A DNA stretch of 64,000 bases, from NCBI GenBank assembly GCA_019009955.1, contig CM032230.1:28740001-28804000 (forward strand), given 5' to 3'. Below are positions 1 to 10,734 of this stretch, piece after piece. The notes below the pieces were generated by a model. The model saw nothing but the letters and a program-made list of their open reading frames with translations, searched no databases and was not told the DNA's origin. The translations under genes and the position numbers were made by a program. Source of the DNA: Riptortus pedestris. Lineage: Eukaryota; Arthropoda; Insecta; Hemiptera; Alydidae. Position 1 is the stretch's first letter; each line of letters starts with the position of its first letter.

Positions 1-226
1 TATCTTGCGTATTAACCGAGATAATAGCATTTTTTTAGTTTTGGCCATTAGTAAACCCCCACTCCTACTCATGTCACATTAACAATAAGCTGTTATATTA
101 TGAAACACTTTATTTGAAGCTTAAATATTGAATATTGTTCTAATTGAACTTTTACGTTTTGAGATAATTGTAAATACGTGGCGTACGTAGGAAATCTGCT
201 TACTTAACACAGCGTTTCGGACTATT
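1..226 (-). mobile_element. HINE-like copy H1 (5' module B), cut by window edge
   Basis: Reverse-oriented 5' half of the dispersed HINE-like family. It carries the module-B text (CCCACTCCTACTCATGTCA, then GAAATCTGCTTA) and a decayed terminal stretch near 205-226. The rest of the copy lies off the left edge of the window. No coding potential. Confidence 0.8.
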
Positions 227-249
227 ATTGTTTTGAGTATATACCTCTT

Positions 250-530
250 AGGAAAATCAGCTATTGCGGTTGTGTGGAAAATGAAGGGTTTTGAAAACTT
301 TATACTTGATCGGAACTAAACTCGATGTTTAAACGTTCTATATAAAAACAGAAGATCAAGTTCGTTTATGGCTAAAATCCGACCAATGGGAGGGGGAGTT
401 TAAAGGTGGGGGAATTTTGGCAATTCTTAACATCTCCGTTATTATGCGTCGGATCGAAAATTTGTATAACACCAATCTTATTGCAAATGTAATGCTCTAT
501 AAATGTTGTAATAGTATAGAAATAATCTTG
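250..530 (-). mobile_element. HINE-like copy H2, internally deleted
   Basis: Reverse copy beginning with a decayed 3' hairpin (GAAAATCAGCTATTG) and running through the core (GATCAAGTTCGTTTATGGCT, then ATCTCCGTTATTATGCGTCG). The AT microsatellite and the block next to it are deleted, and the 5' end is lost. Together with H1 it makes two reverse copies in a row. Confidence 0.8.
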
Positions 531-534
531 TAAC

Positions 535-1975
535 TATTGATGCCCTATATGTTATTCATGTGTATTTTTTCGCTGCTCAAATATTATCCGAGTAATTCGC
601 AACTTTTTGTCTTCATTAACCTTTGAACGCACCACTAGACGAAACAAAATTGGGCGCACCCTGCCTTAGAGGCCACTCACATGTTTTAACCCTCTACTCC
701 ACACCTAGTCAATTTGAATTTAAAACGCTGGTAGGACAGCCTTCGCTAGGATCTAAGGAAAGCAAATATATGATTTAGAACGTAAAATAATGGCAATTTT
801 GGAATAATGACTATTTTCAAATAGAATGAAGCTTAAACTAAAACAAGTAATATTGAATATACGAACTCGGCCTGAGAGGCCAGACTCAGGCACTTATTTC
901 TAAAGATATTGAAGAACTTCCGAACAGAATAGAATTAGTTTTAGTAAAATGACCGATTACAGTCGATATATCTTGAAAAAACTCACATTCGCAATCAAGA
1001 CGCAATCGGGGCAGTCAGTCTCACAAACCACCGAGGGTCCAGCCGAATGAAAGACGACAATAGACTGAGCTAGGGGATTCTATTCATGAACACGAATCAG
1101 GAAGCTATTGGGAATGGCGTTTCATTGGGGAGACAGCAAGAAGCAGGCCATCAAGAAATGTGTTTTGGCTAGCCTCTCAGACCAGCTGCACCCGACGGAG
1201 GGTTAAACCCCTGCCGAGTAAGAAGAGGTTTCTGTAATTAATATTTTATCGATTTCAATGTAGCCTGTCTAATACGGAGATAGGAATTAAAGTTCTCTTT
1301 TATTAAGGGCGAACGATGAAGTACCAAGAATCTAACCCCGAATTAGAATTGTGTTTTTTATACTACCTTGAAAAATAAACTTGGCCTCCTCGTTCGGGGA
1401 AATTCAATTATTTTAAAGTAAACATCGTGTTATTCGTTGAAGCTAGTGTATCTTAAAGTGAGAAGGGAGTGGATGAATAAGAAAAGTAAAGGTTGCCCGA
1501 GACACTCAGGGTACTCAGAGCTGAAGAGCTCTCGAGAAAGGAACTAACTGTGTGTTCCATTATCACTGCTCTCAAGGCGGCACAACAAACTTGTACAAGA
1601 CTTCTGTCAGAAGGGCAACAATGAGTCAGGTGCATTAGGACAAAGTCTGGGTAAACAAAATGCTCAGGTAATATTTGCACCATTTCAGATTGGGGTACGC
1701 ATTCTAAAATTGAAATCAATTCTCAAAAAAATGTCGTGGTTTCTCAATGGGTAGTCTATGTTTATCCTTGTTGCAGAAAAGAAAAATTTTTGGAAGTGGT
1801 CCTCGTAAAACCTCAGGATCATTTGAGATCAAGTTTTACCATCCAACTTCTTTGATCAGTAGTGGAGTATTTTTGAAGTCACATCCTCTTTTATATCTTA
1901 TTATTCACTATTTATAGTGTTTGAGTCCTAACTTCAATCTATGGTACACTGGTCAACTCAATCGCATTAGACCTG
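535..1975. other. No recognisable gene or repeat
   Basis: About 1.4 kb of AT-rich sequence without long open frames, tRNA, clear repeat homology to the rest of the window or terminal repeats. A short 88-codon open frame on the minus strand (1453-1719) resembles no family I know and looks like chance. Confidence 0.5.
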
Positions 1976-2039
1976 GATTGATTCCAGACCGATTCAAATG
2001 TAAAAAAAAATCCGTTCGGGGTACGTAAACTACGCGAAT

Positions 2040-2225
2040 TTCCCAAGAGGTGGATGTCACAATGGTGATCTTATCTCACTACAAATACTGAAATTTCATA
2101 TAATCTTCAACTCCCCCCCCCACTAACCCTCCCCTTTTCCTAGCTCGAATTCAACCATTAACATAAATATGAACATTAGAGTTTAATGAAATGGTTAAAA
2201 ATTGAATTTAGTGTGCATCAAAGAA
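2040..2225 (+). mobile_element. HINE-like fragment
   Basis: A decayed core fragment with the C-run followed by a degenerate version of the 'TTTCAGCCATTAACGAAC' core (here TTCAACCATTAACATAAATA). Ends not preserved. A further copy begins just downstream at 2283. Confidence 0.5.
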
Positions 2226-2282
2226 ACATTTTCGACTCAAGTTCGCAAAATCTTAATTGGTGACGGATCACACTACGTATTT

Positions 2283-2629
2283 TCATGTTTTCCAATCAGT
2301 AAAAGCTCAATGAAGACAATATTTCGTATTTAAGCTTAAAACAAAAAACGGTTCGAAAAAGGCTTTACTAAAGGCTGAAAACTAAAATAATTCAAATATC
2401 TATAGCACGTTTTGAAAATGATTGGATTAATACAATTTTTCGATTCGACGAATTTTCGATATTCTCTCAATAACCCCCACCCCCTACCAGTAGTCTGATT
2501 TCCGCCATTAACAAACTTGATATTTTATTTTTACATAAAACTTTTAAATAGCGAGTTTGGTAACGATCAAACAAAAATGATGGCCGCTCTAGCGTTAACA
2601 GACACACACAGACATCCGCGCAAAAGAAA

Positions 2630-2662
<33 letters not shown>

Positions 2663-2802
2663 CACACACACATCATTTTGACCGGGCGTCATTTTCGTCA
2701 AGTTCCAGGTTGGATCGATGGGGATTGAAGATACTTTCTTCATAAACCGAATCAATAGTACAACCTCAATCGGTGATTTCTCTTCTGGGAAATCTGTTAA
2801 TA
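2283..2802 (+). mobile_element. HINE-like copy H3 (module B) with CA/TA microsatellite
   Basis: Core and 3' half of the family, reading AAAGCTCAATGAAGACAATA through to a decayed 3' hairpin (GATTTCTCTTCTGGGAAATC). The microsatellite position holds (CA)n-(TA)n-(CA)n at about 2628-2672 rather than pure (AT)n, which suggests it has expanded independently since insertion. Confidence 0.8.
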
Positions 2803-2983
2803 TTTAAAATGTAACAAGGGTGGAATCACGCGAGGGCCATCCGCAAAATAAGCACAGGAATTATGCAAATGGACAGAAACCATTTTCACGAACTATGATA
2901 CAGCCAATGAGGAGAAAACCATCGTTTGATTTAATGATTGTCCAATAACTCAAGGAACTCTGTATACCTCCAAAACCGAAAGT

Positions 2984-3540
2984 GACACTCCGACAGGCAG
3001 GGGCTGCGTTAACTAAGCAGATTTCCCACGCGCGTCACGTATTTGCATTTATCTCAAAATTAAAAGTTCATTGAGAACAATATTTGGTATTTAAGCTAGA
3101 AATAAAATGCTTCATAACATAGTAGAATATTGTTAATATGAGATTAGGAGGAGGGGGGGGGTAACTGAATGATGAAAACTAAAAAAATGCAAATATCTAA
3201 TTTAATAATCAAGATAGTGAGAGAACGTACATAACAACATTTATAGAACATTAAATTTGCAATAAGAATGGATATATACAGGGTGGGGCAGAATGGACTT
3301 CCTGATTTGAAGGATGAATTGTGAATGAACAAATAAAGATAATCTCAAAACGTTTTCATTTCTCAAAACTACATTCAATGCCATTTTATTCTCATTTGGG
3401 TTTGAAAATTAGTTCATCCAGGTGACGACCTTGGCGAGCGATGCACATTTTGGGACGTTCAAAGTAGTTTCCGAAAACTCGGACACATTTGAAGAAAAAT
3501 TTCGAAAATCGCGTCATGCGTCAAGGGAAATTTGCTAAAA
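2984..3540 (+). mobile_element. HINE-like copy H4 (module B), interrupted
   Basis: Starts at the family's 5' end (GGCAGGGGCTGCG, then AAGCAGATTTCCCACGCGCG) and ends with GGGAAATTTGCTAAAA. The middle, roughly 3278-3487, is replaced by a fragment of an unrelated DNA transposon, and the microsatellite is lost. Confidence 0.85.
3278..3487 (-). pseudogene. IS630/mariner-like transposon tail (probable)
   Basis: The left edge reads TACAGGGTGGGGCAGAATG, a terminus style common in insect mariner/IS630-type elements. The minus strand encodes a short stretch resembling the C-terminus of such transposases (NYFERPKMCIARQGRHLDEL), followed by a stop and a short tail to the terminus. Only this piece remains and no second terminal repeat is visible. 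It sits inside HINE copy H4. Family assignment is by eye. Confidence 0.45.
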
Positions 3541-3721
3541 CGCCAACACATTCGCTCACATATGTTGTACGAAATATGTTTTAGTGCATCCAGTAATAGA
3601 TGTACTCGACTTTACTTTAAGTGCATCATGGCTTTTTCCTCAAGGAGTCCATTGATTCAAATATTCACTATTGTCCAAAGTAAATGACTGTAGTTAATGA
3701 CAGTTCTGTATTTAGTGGAGC

Positions 3722-3870
3722 ATGGCGGATTTTAACAGAGGTTTAGCAAGGTAAGGCCATTAAATGAGAAAAGGGCTGGTTAGGATGAAGACAATCAGCT
3801 GTAGGACAAAACGGTGAAGTGAAGCAGAACCTTGAGCAGGGCTGCCAACCTTCTACAACTAATTAGCAGT
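3722..3870 (+). repeat. Low-copy repeat Y, copy 1
   Basis: Shares GCCATTAAAT, ACAATCAGCTGTAG and ACAAAACGG in the same order and spacing with 10296-10420. Nature unknown, no coding signal. Confidence 0.5.
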
Positions 3871-3879
3871 TAGAGCTTT

Positions 3880-4715
3880 GATGAAGAAAAGGCTCCTCAT
3901 TAACCACTGGTTTATTCTACCTCGGTGACTTCACAGTCATTCCCAACTTATTTAAAATGCAGAAAATTTAAGGCTCTTTATTTAAAACCAAAACCCTACA
4001 AATGTTTATCTTATTAATTAGCTCTCAGTCTTTCTTTCTTCGTTTTGCGAAATACCTCATCTTGCCAAATTCTTGGAAGGTGAGGGTAGTTTATAAACCT
4101 TAGAATTGGGAAATGACTCTGAATAGTGGTAGTTATTGGTTTAATTCTATTCCCAAGCACGCTAATGATATCATAACAATCTAATTTAATCAAATACCTT
4201 AATTAAAAAAGTCCGCCTCACAAGGGCAACCGAATAACAATGGGGACAAAAAATCACAGTGGGATGAAACTCCCCCTGAATGCTGCCACTAGCGGAACTA
4301 GAGTGAAAATGACAAAACAAAAAATAAAAAAAAAAATAGAGGAGATGTAGGAGGTACCTATGTACATCCTACCTAGGATTAGAGAAGTAAGAAGGGAGTA
4401 ATTCAAGTGAGTTCTTAGAAAATAATTTAAATAAAATATGGCGTTTGGGGATTTTATTCCAACTTAAAGCATTCTAATTCTCTCAGACATTCACAGTTAA
4501 AAAACTATATATTTTTAATTTTCTGAGCCACGTAATTAGTGATTATTTGAAAATTATATAATTTATATTTGTTTTTTATGACATAATTTACAAATCGGCA
4601 ATGTTACAATTTAAAATTAAAACTCCGCTAAAAATAAATACATTTTAACTCCAGCTTAAATAGTCTGTTCTTGTGTGTTTGTTTTTATTTTATATGAATG
4701 TTTTTTTTTTATGAG
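3880..4715. other. No recognisable gene
   Basis: AT-rich, with a short A-run at 4315-4337. No gene, RNA or repeat recognised. Confidence 0.5.
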
Positions 4716-4719
4716 ATAT

Positions 4720-4908
4720 GCATGCGTTTATGTTCGTTTGATAGTTAGTCTGACCTAATTTAACAATTGTATTTATGTACACATTAATTGCCTTCGATTT
4801 CAGTCGTTATCGAACTCGATCTTTCGTTTTCCAGTGAAACGCTTATATATTGATTTCTTTAACGATAAAAAAAAAATTGTGATTGCTAAGGTAGTAAAAG
4901 ACAAATAT

Positions 4909-4942
<34 letters not shown>

Positions 4943-4960
4943 AATATATATACTTTATAA
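4720..4960 (+). mobile_element. HINE-like copy H5, left part up to its AT tract
   Basis: Decayed core (TTTCAGTCGTTATCGAACTC, then GACAAATATATATATA). The copy is split in its AT microsatellite by about 2.3 kb of Helitron/Penelope sequence and resumes at 7258 with the other half of the AT tract and the family's 3' part. Confidence 0.7.
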
Positions 4961-5205
4961 CACGTCATACGTAGTTTTGACATATAAATTATTTCTAGTT
5001 ACTATATAAATTCTAGTGTAGACAAAAAGTAACTTTCTTATTATAAGTGTGTATGTAGTATATGCATGAGATAGGCAAGGAGAGCTATGAACGATAAGGG
5101 AATATAAAAATAACAAACGCCAAACAATATTATTTTTAAGTTATTATAGTTTAATTCTTAAAATTACATATCACATATTAATTACGACAGTAACACTAAC
5201 AAACA

Positions 5206-5460
5206 TCAATCTTTTAATGCTATAGCGTGAACAATATTTTTTGTTAGCCCATCTTTAGCGAGCACTAACAAACTGGATGGTTTACCCACTCGAGACCATG
5301 CTACGTACAATTGCCCGTGTGAAAAACATGATGTACTCAAATCTAAGCCAGAAATAGACATCGTTTGGCTTGGGATTTGTTGATTGTCATTGCAATTTGA
5401 AATTTTAATCGAAGTACAGTTAAAAACACTATAATTGATCATACGTTGTTTCAAACTTCG
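5206..5460 (-). pseudogene. Helitron Pif1-type helicase, C-terminal remnant
   Basis: Minus-strand frame with the typical end of Helitron helicases: QTMSISGLDLSTSCFSHGQL, then YVAWSRVGKPSSLLVLAKDG, then a short tail and a stop at 5206. SHGQLYVAxSRV is helicase motif VI of the Pif1/RecD-like domain, which unwinds donor DNA during rolling-circle transposition. The preceding SQGQT-type motif is degraded (QQIPSQT) and everything upstream is absent, so it cannot be functional. The frame continues upstream into the tail of the Penelope-like element, giving an accidental open frame to 5571. Confidence 0.85.
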
Positions 5461-6014
5461 TCGCTGGGAACTTATTACTGGTGTTATTTCCGGCGTATCT
5501 CCAGCGGTGTCTGTTATGTGGTGGTCCACGATATTTCGCCGAAATTCCATCCGGCTTCTTCTGGCGGTCATATTTTTGTTGTGCTTCTGGCAGCTCTTAA
5601 TGACGAGTCTGCCGAATCGTGGTCCTTATATATGTTATCCCCACAGGTGGTGGGGGAACCTTCAACCATTGGTTGGATTTGTTCGCCACGGTGTTGCGGG
5701 TCTTCAGTGCACCTTCTCGGGGTCAGGAGAGGTCTCCAGACTGCGGGCAGGAGAAATCCATCATCTTTATTGAAGTTCAGCGGCCGTTTGAAGATCTCTA
5801 CCGCTTCCCGCAACAGTCTCCTTGTCCTGTGCTCTTCTCTGGACAATACTTTGACTTGGTCAAAGAGCATTTGGCCCCCGCATGAAATGCCATGAGTGGC
5901 GACGGCCGATGTTTTGGTCCTGCCATATTTGTAGTCGGCCGTGTGCTGCCCAATCCTTGTGGCGACCTTTTTCCCGGTTTGGCCTACATAAACCGAACCG
6001 CACGCACACGGCAA
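5461..6014 (-). pseudogene. Penelope-like element, GIY-YIG endonuclease part
   Basis: The frame from 6014 to 5568 carries a GIY-YIG nuclease domain: VYVGQTGKKVATRIGQH supplies the YVG core and the conserved Arg, followed by a conserved Cys/His-bearing segment (ATHGISCGG). In Penelope-like elements this C-terminal domain nicks the target for reverse transcription. The domain is in a different frame from the RT. Near 6010 the RT frame reads QDTYC then drifts, while a one-base shift restores PCACGSVYVGQTG, so a small indel broke the ORF. From 5568 to about 5461 is the likely C-terminal tail or 3' region, again frame-shifted, before Helitron sequence resumes. Confidence 0.9.
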
Positions 6015-7003
6015 TAGGTGTCCTGCAAGTACTGTTTATCCTTGGCCGTGTCCAACAATTCAGCCATCCGGTCCATCGGCTTGTAGGCGACGTCCAGATC
6101 GTGTTTCCGGAGCCACCTGCCTACCCTTTCGCTTATTCCGCCTACATAGGGTATTGCTACCCTCCTTTTCAACTCCGTCTCTTCCGCAGGTCTTTGGTTA
6201 CGTGAGAGGCTGGCCTTAACCTCGTTGAGGGTCCTTCTGATCTCCCAGCGTCTGTATCCGTTCGATACCAATTCATTGGTGAGGAGCTCCAACTCCTTCT
6301 TCAGCAATTCTGGGCGGTTACAGAGTCTGAAAGCCCTATGGGCCAAGGTTCTTATGACCCCTTTCTTCTGTCCCGGGTAATGGTGGGAGCTCGCATGGAG
6401 ATACCGTCCCGTGGCGGTGGGCGTTATATAGACAGTGTGCGCCAGTTCGCCATTGTCCAGCTTTATGATGAGGAGGTCCAGGAATGGGAGTCTGCCGTTC
6501 ACTTCCTTCTCCATGGTAAACCTAATAGACGGGTGACGGTTGTTTAGGTGGCTCAGGAACGCGGTCAATTCGTCCTCCCCGTGGGGCCAAACTGCAAAGA
6601 CGTCGTCCACATACCGCTTCCACAGCTTGGGCTTCAGGGGGTAATCACTTATTGCCCTGTCCTCGAACTCCTCCATAAACGCGTCAGCCGCTAGTGAAGA
6701 CAGGGGGCCTCCCATCGCGACACCGTCCTTCTGCCGATAAGTGACGTCCTTGAATTGGAAATAGCAGGACGTTAGGCATATCTTGAAAATTTCCAGCAGA
6801 GGCCCGTCCAACCAACCTTTCTTCTCGACTAGCTCAACGGTTTCCTTCACTGGGACGTTGGTGAAGAGCGACTGTACGTCGAAACTAACAAGAAGGTCAC
6901 CCTCGTTTATTTTTAATTCTTTCAAGATCTCCACCATGTGCCCCGAGTTCTTCACACTGGATGAGGTATTCCCCACAAAGGGCTTCAGCACTTTGGCGAG
7001 CAC
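5984..7003 (-). pseudogene. Penelope-like element reverse transcriptase (5'-truncated)
   Basis: A 339-residue open frame with the ordered Penelope RT motifs: VSFDVQSLFTNVPV (about residues 39-52), GVAMGGPLSSLAADAF (94-109), the catalytic YVDD at 131-134 and HTVYITPTATGRYLHASSHH further on. Whole Penelope ORFs are about 800 residues, so the N-terminal third is missing. The homology stops at about 7007, where Helitron leader begins. The first Met is probably not the native start. The core RT is well preserved, suggesting moderate age, but the frameshift into the GIY-YIG domain rules out a working protein. Confidence 0.93.
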
Positions 7004-7009
7004 CTTAAA

Positions 7010-7257
7010 AAAGTAAAAATTTAGGGTTGTATGTATTTTTTAATGCCACATTATACAAAAATAAAAACAAAAAATGTCGTCCAAAAATTAAAAAAAAATG
7101 TTAAGGATGAACAACCCTTATCAATTAGGGGTATGAAAAATAGATAGTGCCGATTCTCAGACCTACTAAATACACATATAAAATTTGGTAAAAATCGGTA
7201 AAGCCGTTTCGGAGGAGTACGCTAACTAACATTGTGACATGGAAATTTTATATATTA
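7010..7257 (-). mobile_element. Helitron 5' leader
   Basis: Non-coding stretch resembling the 5' region of insect Helitrons, from memory of the family rather than a search. On the minus strand it begins TCTAATATATAAAATTTCC and ends near the Penelope junction with ATACATACAACCC. Confidence 0.55.
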
Positions 7258-7262
7258 GATAT

Positions 7263-7327
<65 letters not shown>

Positions 7328-7437
7328 GGAGCGGACCTCATTTGTCTCATCAACTAGGTAGGGTCAATTGACATTTGACGTCATAAGCACAATCTCAATA
7401 GCTGATCTCCCTTAAGGGTATTCTGCTAATATTAATA
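7258..7437 (+). mobile_element. HINE-like copy H5, right part
   Basis: Continuation of the copy split at 4960: (AT)n at 7258-7322, then GCGGACCTCATTTGTCTCAT and a 3' hairpin with one mismatch ending at TTCTGCTAATA. Confidence 0.8.
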
Positions 7438-7875
7438 ACCTGTATCACTTACAGACATAACTCACTACCAGTCATTCACTTCCGAGCGGTTCAAACATTA
7501 TACAGAAAAGAAAATGTGCTCTTATTTTAGAGTTAGATTTTTCTCCACTTTTGGATTAAGGTAAAATAGGAGGTAAATTACGGAAGAGACTTTCAAAAAT
7601 CACTATCTTAATTCAAATCGTTTATCTAGGAGGAAAAAGAGAAGCGGAAGGGCTTCGTTGTCTCAGCCTCGTAAACAACGAGGAACAAAAGGGCTAAATA
7701 AGTTCTGAGATTGGCCTATGCCTAATGGTTCCCTGTCTGGGCTGTAGCTTTTTAACTGAAGATAAATGTGGGTGTATATTTTCTTTTTCAGCATATTTCA
7801 TTTAGTAGTTAGCTATTTCCAAACTAAATGTAGGTCCTAAAGAAACTGAAGAAAGAAGCGGAAACGTTCTTCAAG
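7438..7875. other. No recognisable gene
   Basis: AT-rich, no repeat or gene recognised. Confidence 0.5.
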
Positions 7876-7945
7876 CAAGGCCTGCGTTAACTAAGAATAT
7901 TTCTCATGTGCTCTAATTACACAGTATTATCGTCATGTAATATTC
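7876..7945 (+). mobile_element. HINE-like 5' fragment H6
   Basis: Only the first part of the family remains (AAGGCCTGCGTTAACTAAG, then a decayed version of GATTTCCCACGTG). Confidence 0.55.
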
Positions 7946-7949
7946 TAGA

Positions 7950-8114
7950 GGCTCAGGTTAGCCGTGTGAGTTATGGCGTTCGTTTGAATCTCAGTTGGTA
8001 AACCTAGAGTCGTGAGTTCGACTCTTACCTTGGCAAATAGGAATTTATTTAGTGAATGAACCGTCCCAATAGCTTAAGTAGTACAAAGTGGAACAACATT
8101 AACAATAATAAATA
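7950..8114 (+). mobile_element. tRNA-derived SINE, copy a
   Basis: Head GGCTCAGGTTAGCC with a tRNA-like A box region, then GTCGTGAGTTCGACTCTTAC, which holds a B box (GAGTTCGACTC). It ends in an AAT-rich tail (AACAATAATAAATAC). Four other copies share head, body or tail (21673, 28030, 28520, 33771). The body is internally deleted relative to the copy at 21673. Polymerase III would drive such elements and LINE machinery mobilise them. Confidence 0.8.
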
Positions 8115-8334
8115 CATTTTTTTTTCTTCATTGAGATTACTGATGTTTTGATAGAGAGATTACTTAACCTTTCCCATATACAATTTTGTTCTGTTGTCAC
8201 TATTTGCAATAAGTAAACACAGACAATAATATCGAATGCTCAAACTGTTAAAATTACATAATAGTAATGACAATGAACATATTTCTGAATAATTATGAGA
8301 TCTATTCAATACTAAAATGTTAAGAATTTAAGTA

Positions 8335-8514
8335 ACAGCCTTCCTACTCATGTCATATTATCAATAATCTGCAATATTGCGAAGCACGGTATTTGAAGCA
8401 TAAATACCAAATATTGTTTTCATTTAATTTTTACTTTCTGAGACAAATGAAAATAAGTGGCACGCGTGGGAAATCTGCTTAGTTTACGGAGCTCCTGCGT
8501 GACGTACTTTTTCA
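8335..8514 (-). mobile_element. HINE-like copy H7, 5' half (module B)
   Basis: Module-B text in reverse, then GTGGGAAATCTGCTTAG and the GGAGCTCCTGCGTGACG terminus followed by T-run. Family X lies directly beyond the terminus, the same junction as at 19930. Confidence 0.85.
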
Positions 8515-9262
8515 CTTATTATACCAAATAGTTAAAACATTCATTTTTTAATCGTTAATCGACGCTGATTTTGTAATTATTTCTTTTTTCTGTAATCGTT
8601 GAATAATGGTAACATTACTAAACTGAAATGAGTGAAGAAAGTGAAACATTTTGCAATAGAGTGAAGAAAGTGAATTGCCTTCTTAATTAGTAATAAGTAT
8701 AAACTAAAAAATAATTTGAAGTTGGAAATTAAATGCTTTTAAAGGTTTCTTAACATTGTAAGAATTTATTTTAACAAAATAAATTGAAATGTGAATGAAT
8801 TATTGGTGGAAATAATCAATATATTTTAAAATTTAAATATAATAATAATTACCTTCCTTGTTTATAACTGCACTACTTCACAATCATCACTAGTTGTTTT
8901 ATAACTATGCTTATAACCTTTCACAACCATGCTTATAACCTACCAACAACATACCATAATCTTCACAACATACTAATTTTGTTCATATTCTGGTTAGATC
9001 TGATCATGTATTACACGATTACAGAAAAAAATTAGTATTACACTCGTGACGAAAGTAGAATTTACAACTCCAGTGTGCCCTTTGATTTAATAATGTTTAT
9101 ATTCCTTACCTAAATCTTCTACTACCTAGTTCCATTTCAGCCTGTGACTACATCATATTATTATAACAATACTCAAATAATCTTTCCTTTTTATTATTCC
9201 TTATTGTTGGCTATGAATAAATAAATAAATCAGCTTTAACTGTGAAACCATGAAACACAACG
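8515..9262 (+). repeat. Family X, copy 1 (split by a P element)
   Basis: Matches the reverse complement of 19638-19930: TTTTTTAATCGTTAATCGA, then GATTTTGTAATTATTT, then CTCCAGTGTGCCC, then GTTCCATTTCAGCC. The stretch 8585-9064 is a P element absent from the other copy. Confidence 0.75.
8585..9064 (+). mobile_element. Family P element, copy 1 (right palindrome truncated)
   Basis: Begins TTTTTCTGTAATCGTTG and has the inverted match ACGATTACAGAAAAA about 440 bases on. In between are AGTGAAGAAAGTG repeated twice and CTATGCTTATAACC-type short repeats. Only the left arm of the terminal palindrome seen in other copies remains. The uninterrupted X copy at 19.8 kb shows the site before insertion. Confidence 0.8.
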
Positions 9263-9890
9263 ACCATTTGATAAAAACCACCATGAGATCTATGAGTACA
9301 TTCTCTGTTATTTGTATTCCATTGAGATACTTCAAGTTAAGGACCTGAAGAAGAATTGATTTCGCTTGCTAACATGACAGCTTCAGCCTGCTGGCTTTCA
9401 ACAAGGAAGATAGTGTATTATAGACTTGGTGGTGAGCTCCAAAAATGCAGGCAATGAGGGTGAAGATGAAGAAGGCTAGATTCCTAGACTTGCAGAATTC
9501 AGATAATCCAAGGTGGATTTCATCTATATATTTTTGTATAATAAAAAAAAATGCAGTAAGTGTGTGAGTGTGTGCGATAAAATGATTTAAATTAATTGAA
9601 AAAAAAATGTTTATATAATATAATGTGTAATGAAAAAAAAGTATTAGAAATTATATAGGATAAGTAAGTATAGATTTAGTTAATAAATAATTGTATAAAA
9701 AATTAGTAAATTTAATACCCTTAGGATATGGTAAGAGCGGTATATACAATCTATTAGTTGATATTATTTACGACATAGAGTAAAACAGGGACTTGTAAAC
9801 AGCATCATACTAATATAAAGGGCATAATAACCTAGCTGTTGATCGCCTAAACCATATTAATCTTAATCCTAATCCTAATGTTATTTGCAT
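9263..9890. other. No recognisable gene
   Basis: AT-rich, no gene. Contains short A-runs and a GTGTGTGAGTGTGTG stretch near 9558. Confidence 0.5.
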
Positions 9891-9894
9891 TCCA

Positions 9895-10075
9895 AATAAG
9901 CGCCGTCAAACATCCAGAAGTGTCTTCTGGAAATAAATCAGAAAGTAACTTTTCTTTACTCAACACGAATCTTTTCTTCTATTCGAATTGACCGTATGAC
10001 GCTTGGCAGAATTCAATACTAGTAATAAATGTTCTCAGATTCATGAAGTGTTAGACTGATAAAGATAAACTAGCT
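9895..10075 (+). repeat. Repeat Z, copy 1
   Basis: Matches 13805-14025 in order: CATCCA, GTCTTCTG, AATCTTT, TTCGAAT, GGCAGAATTCAATAC, GTTCTCAGATTC. It lies downstream of a family X copy in both places, so X plus Z were duplicated together. Confidence 0.65.
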
Positions 10076-10295
10076 CACGCCAGCAAGGATGCTTCACTCC
10101 CTTAGCCCCTTTTCAAATTTTTCGATCCGTAGTGCCTGAGATATTTTTGAATTTTTTATTAGCGGAAGAAATAGTCTTCACTTCTTTGTGACTCTACTAT
10201 CAGAGCTGAGAACCGTTTAATCAAAGCGAAGGATGAATGCTAGTACGGCGGCGAGTGAAGCTCTTTGAGACGTTGGCTGTGAATGGTTCTTTGGC

Positions 10296-10420
10296 CTCCC
10301 CCCGACAGCGGCTGTAGACAAAGGAAAGCCATTAAATTATAAAAGAGGAAGGGATGGTGAGCACAATCAGCTGTAGAACAAAACGGCCTACCTTTAGAGC
10401 AGGAGTCATTCTAGCCACTC
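10296..10420 (+). repeat. Low-copy repeat Y, copy 2
   Basis: See the copy at 3722. It abuts family X copy 2. Confidence 0.5.
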
Positions 10421-10425
10421 GCCGA

Positions 10426-10580
10426 TTTACCGCTTCCCCAAACCCATCCTCTTCCATTTACTTCAGCCTTGGGGGCCTACATCCTATTATTCCAACAATA
10501 CACAATCTTTCTTTCCTATTATACCCTTTTGTTGGATAATGTATCTCAATCTTAACTCTGGAACCTACAAACTCCATGGC
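10426..10580 (+). repeat. Family X, copy 2
   Basis: Diverged copy sharing CCATTTACTTCAGCC, the CTATTATTCCAACAATA region, TGTTGGATAATGTATC and TTAACTCTGGAACC. Confidence 0.6.
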
Positions 10581-10734
10581 GCTTAATACAGCCGTGAGAT
10601 CACGGAATTATCCGCAGATATTTGTATTCTAAATATTCTATTATCTACATTGGTTTGATTACAACCTAACAACAGTTAGCTATGTGTCACTAGAATGACA
10701 GAATATTATTTGTTCAGTCGTACTTCCGCTTACT

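Larger units (their letters stand above)
4961..7257 (-). mobile_element. Internally deleted Helitron carrying a Penelope-like element
   Basis: On the minus strand the element opens at about 7257 with TCTAATATATAAAATTTCC, preceded by A. This fits a Helitron 5'-TC end inserted between A and T. The next 240 bases resemble the 5' non-coding leader of insect Helitrons (TACTCCTCCGAAACGGCTTT). Then comes a truncated Penelope-like element (about 7010-5460), then the last part of the Helitron helicase (about 5460-5206). The Rep domain and most of the helicase are missing. The 3' terminus is inferred only from where HINE sequence and the AT tract resume, near 4960; I could not identify a convincing hairpin plus CTRR end. 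Confidence 0.6.

Noticed and set aside
5435..5895. Plus-strand open frames of 88-149 codons
   Set aside because: Shadows of the GC-richer Penelope-like coding region, which lies on the minus strand with recognisable RT and GIY-YIG motifs.
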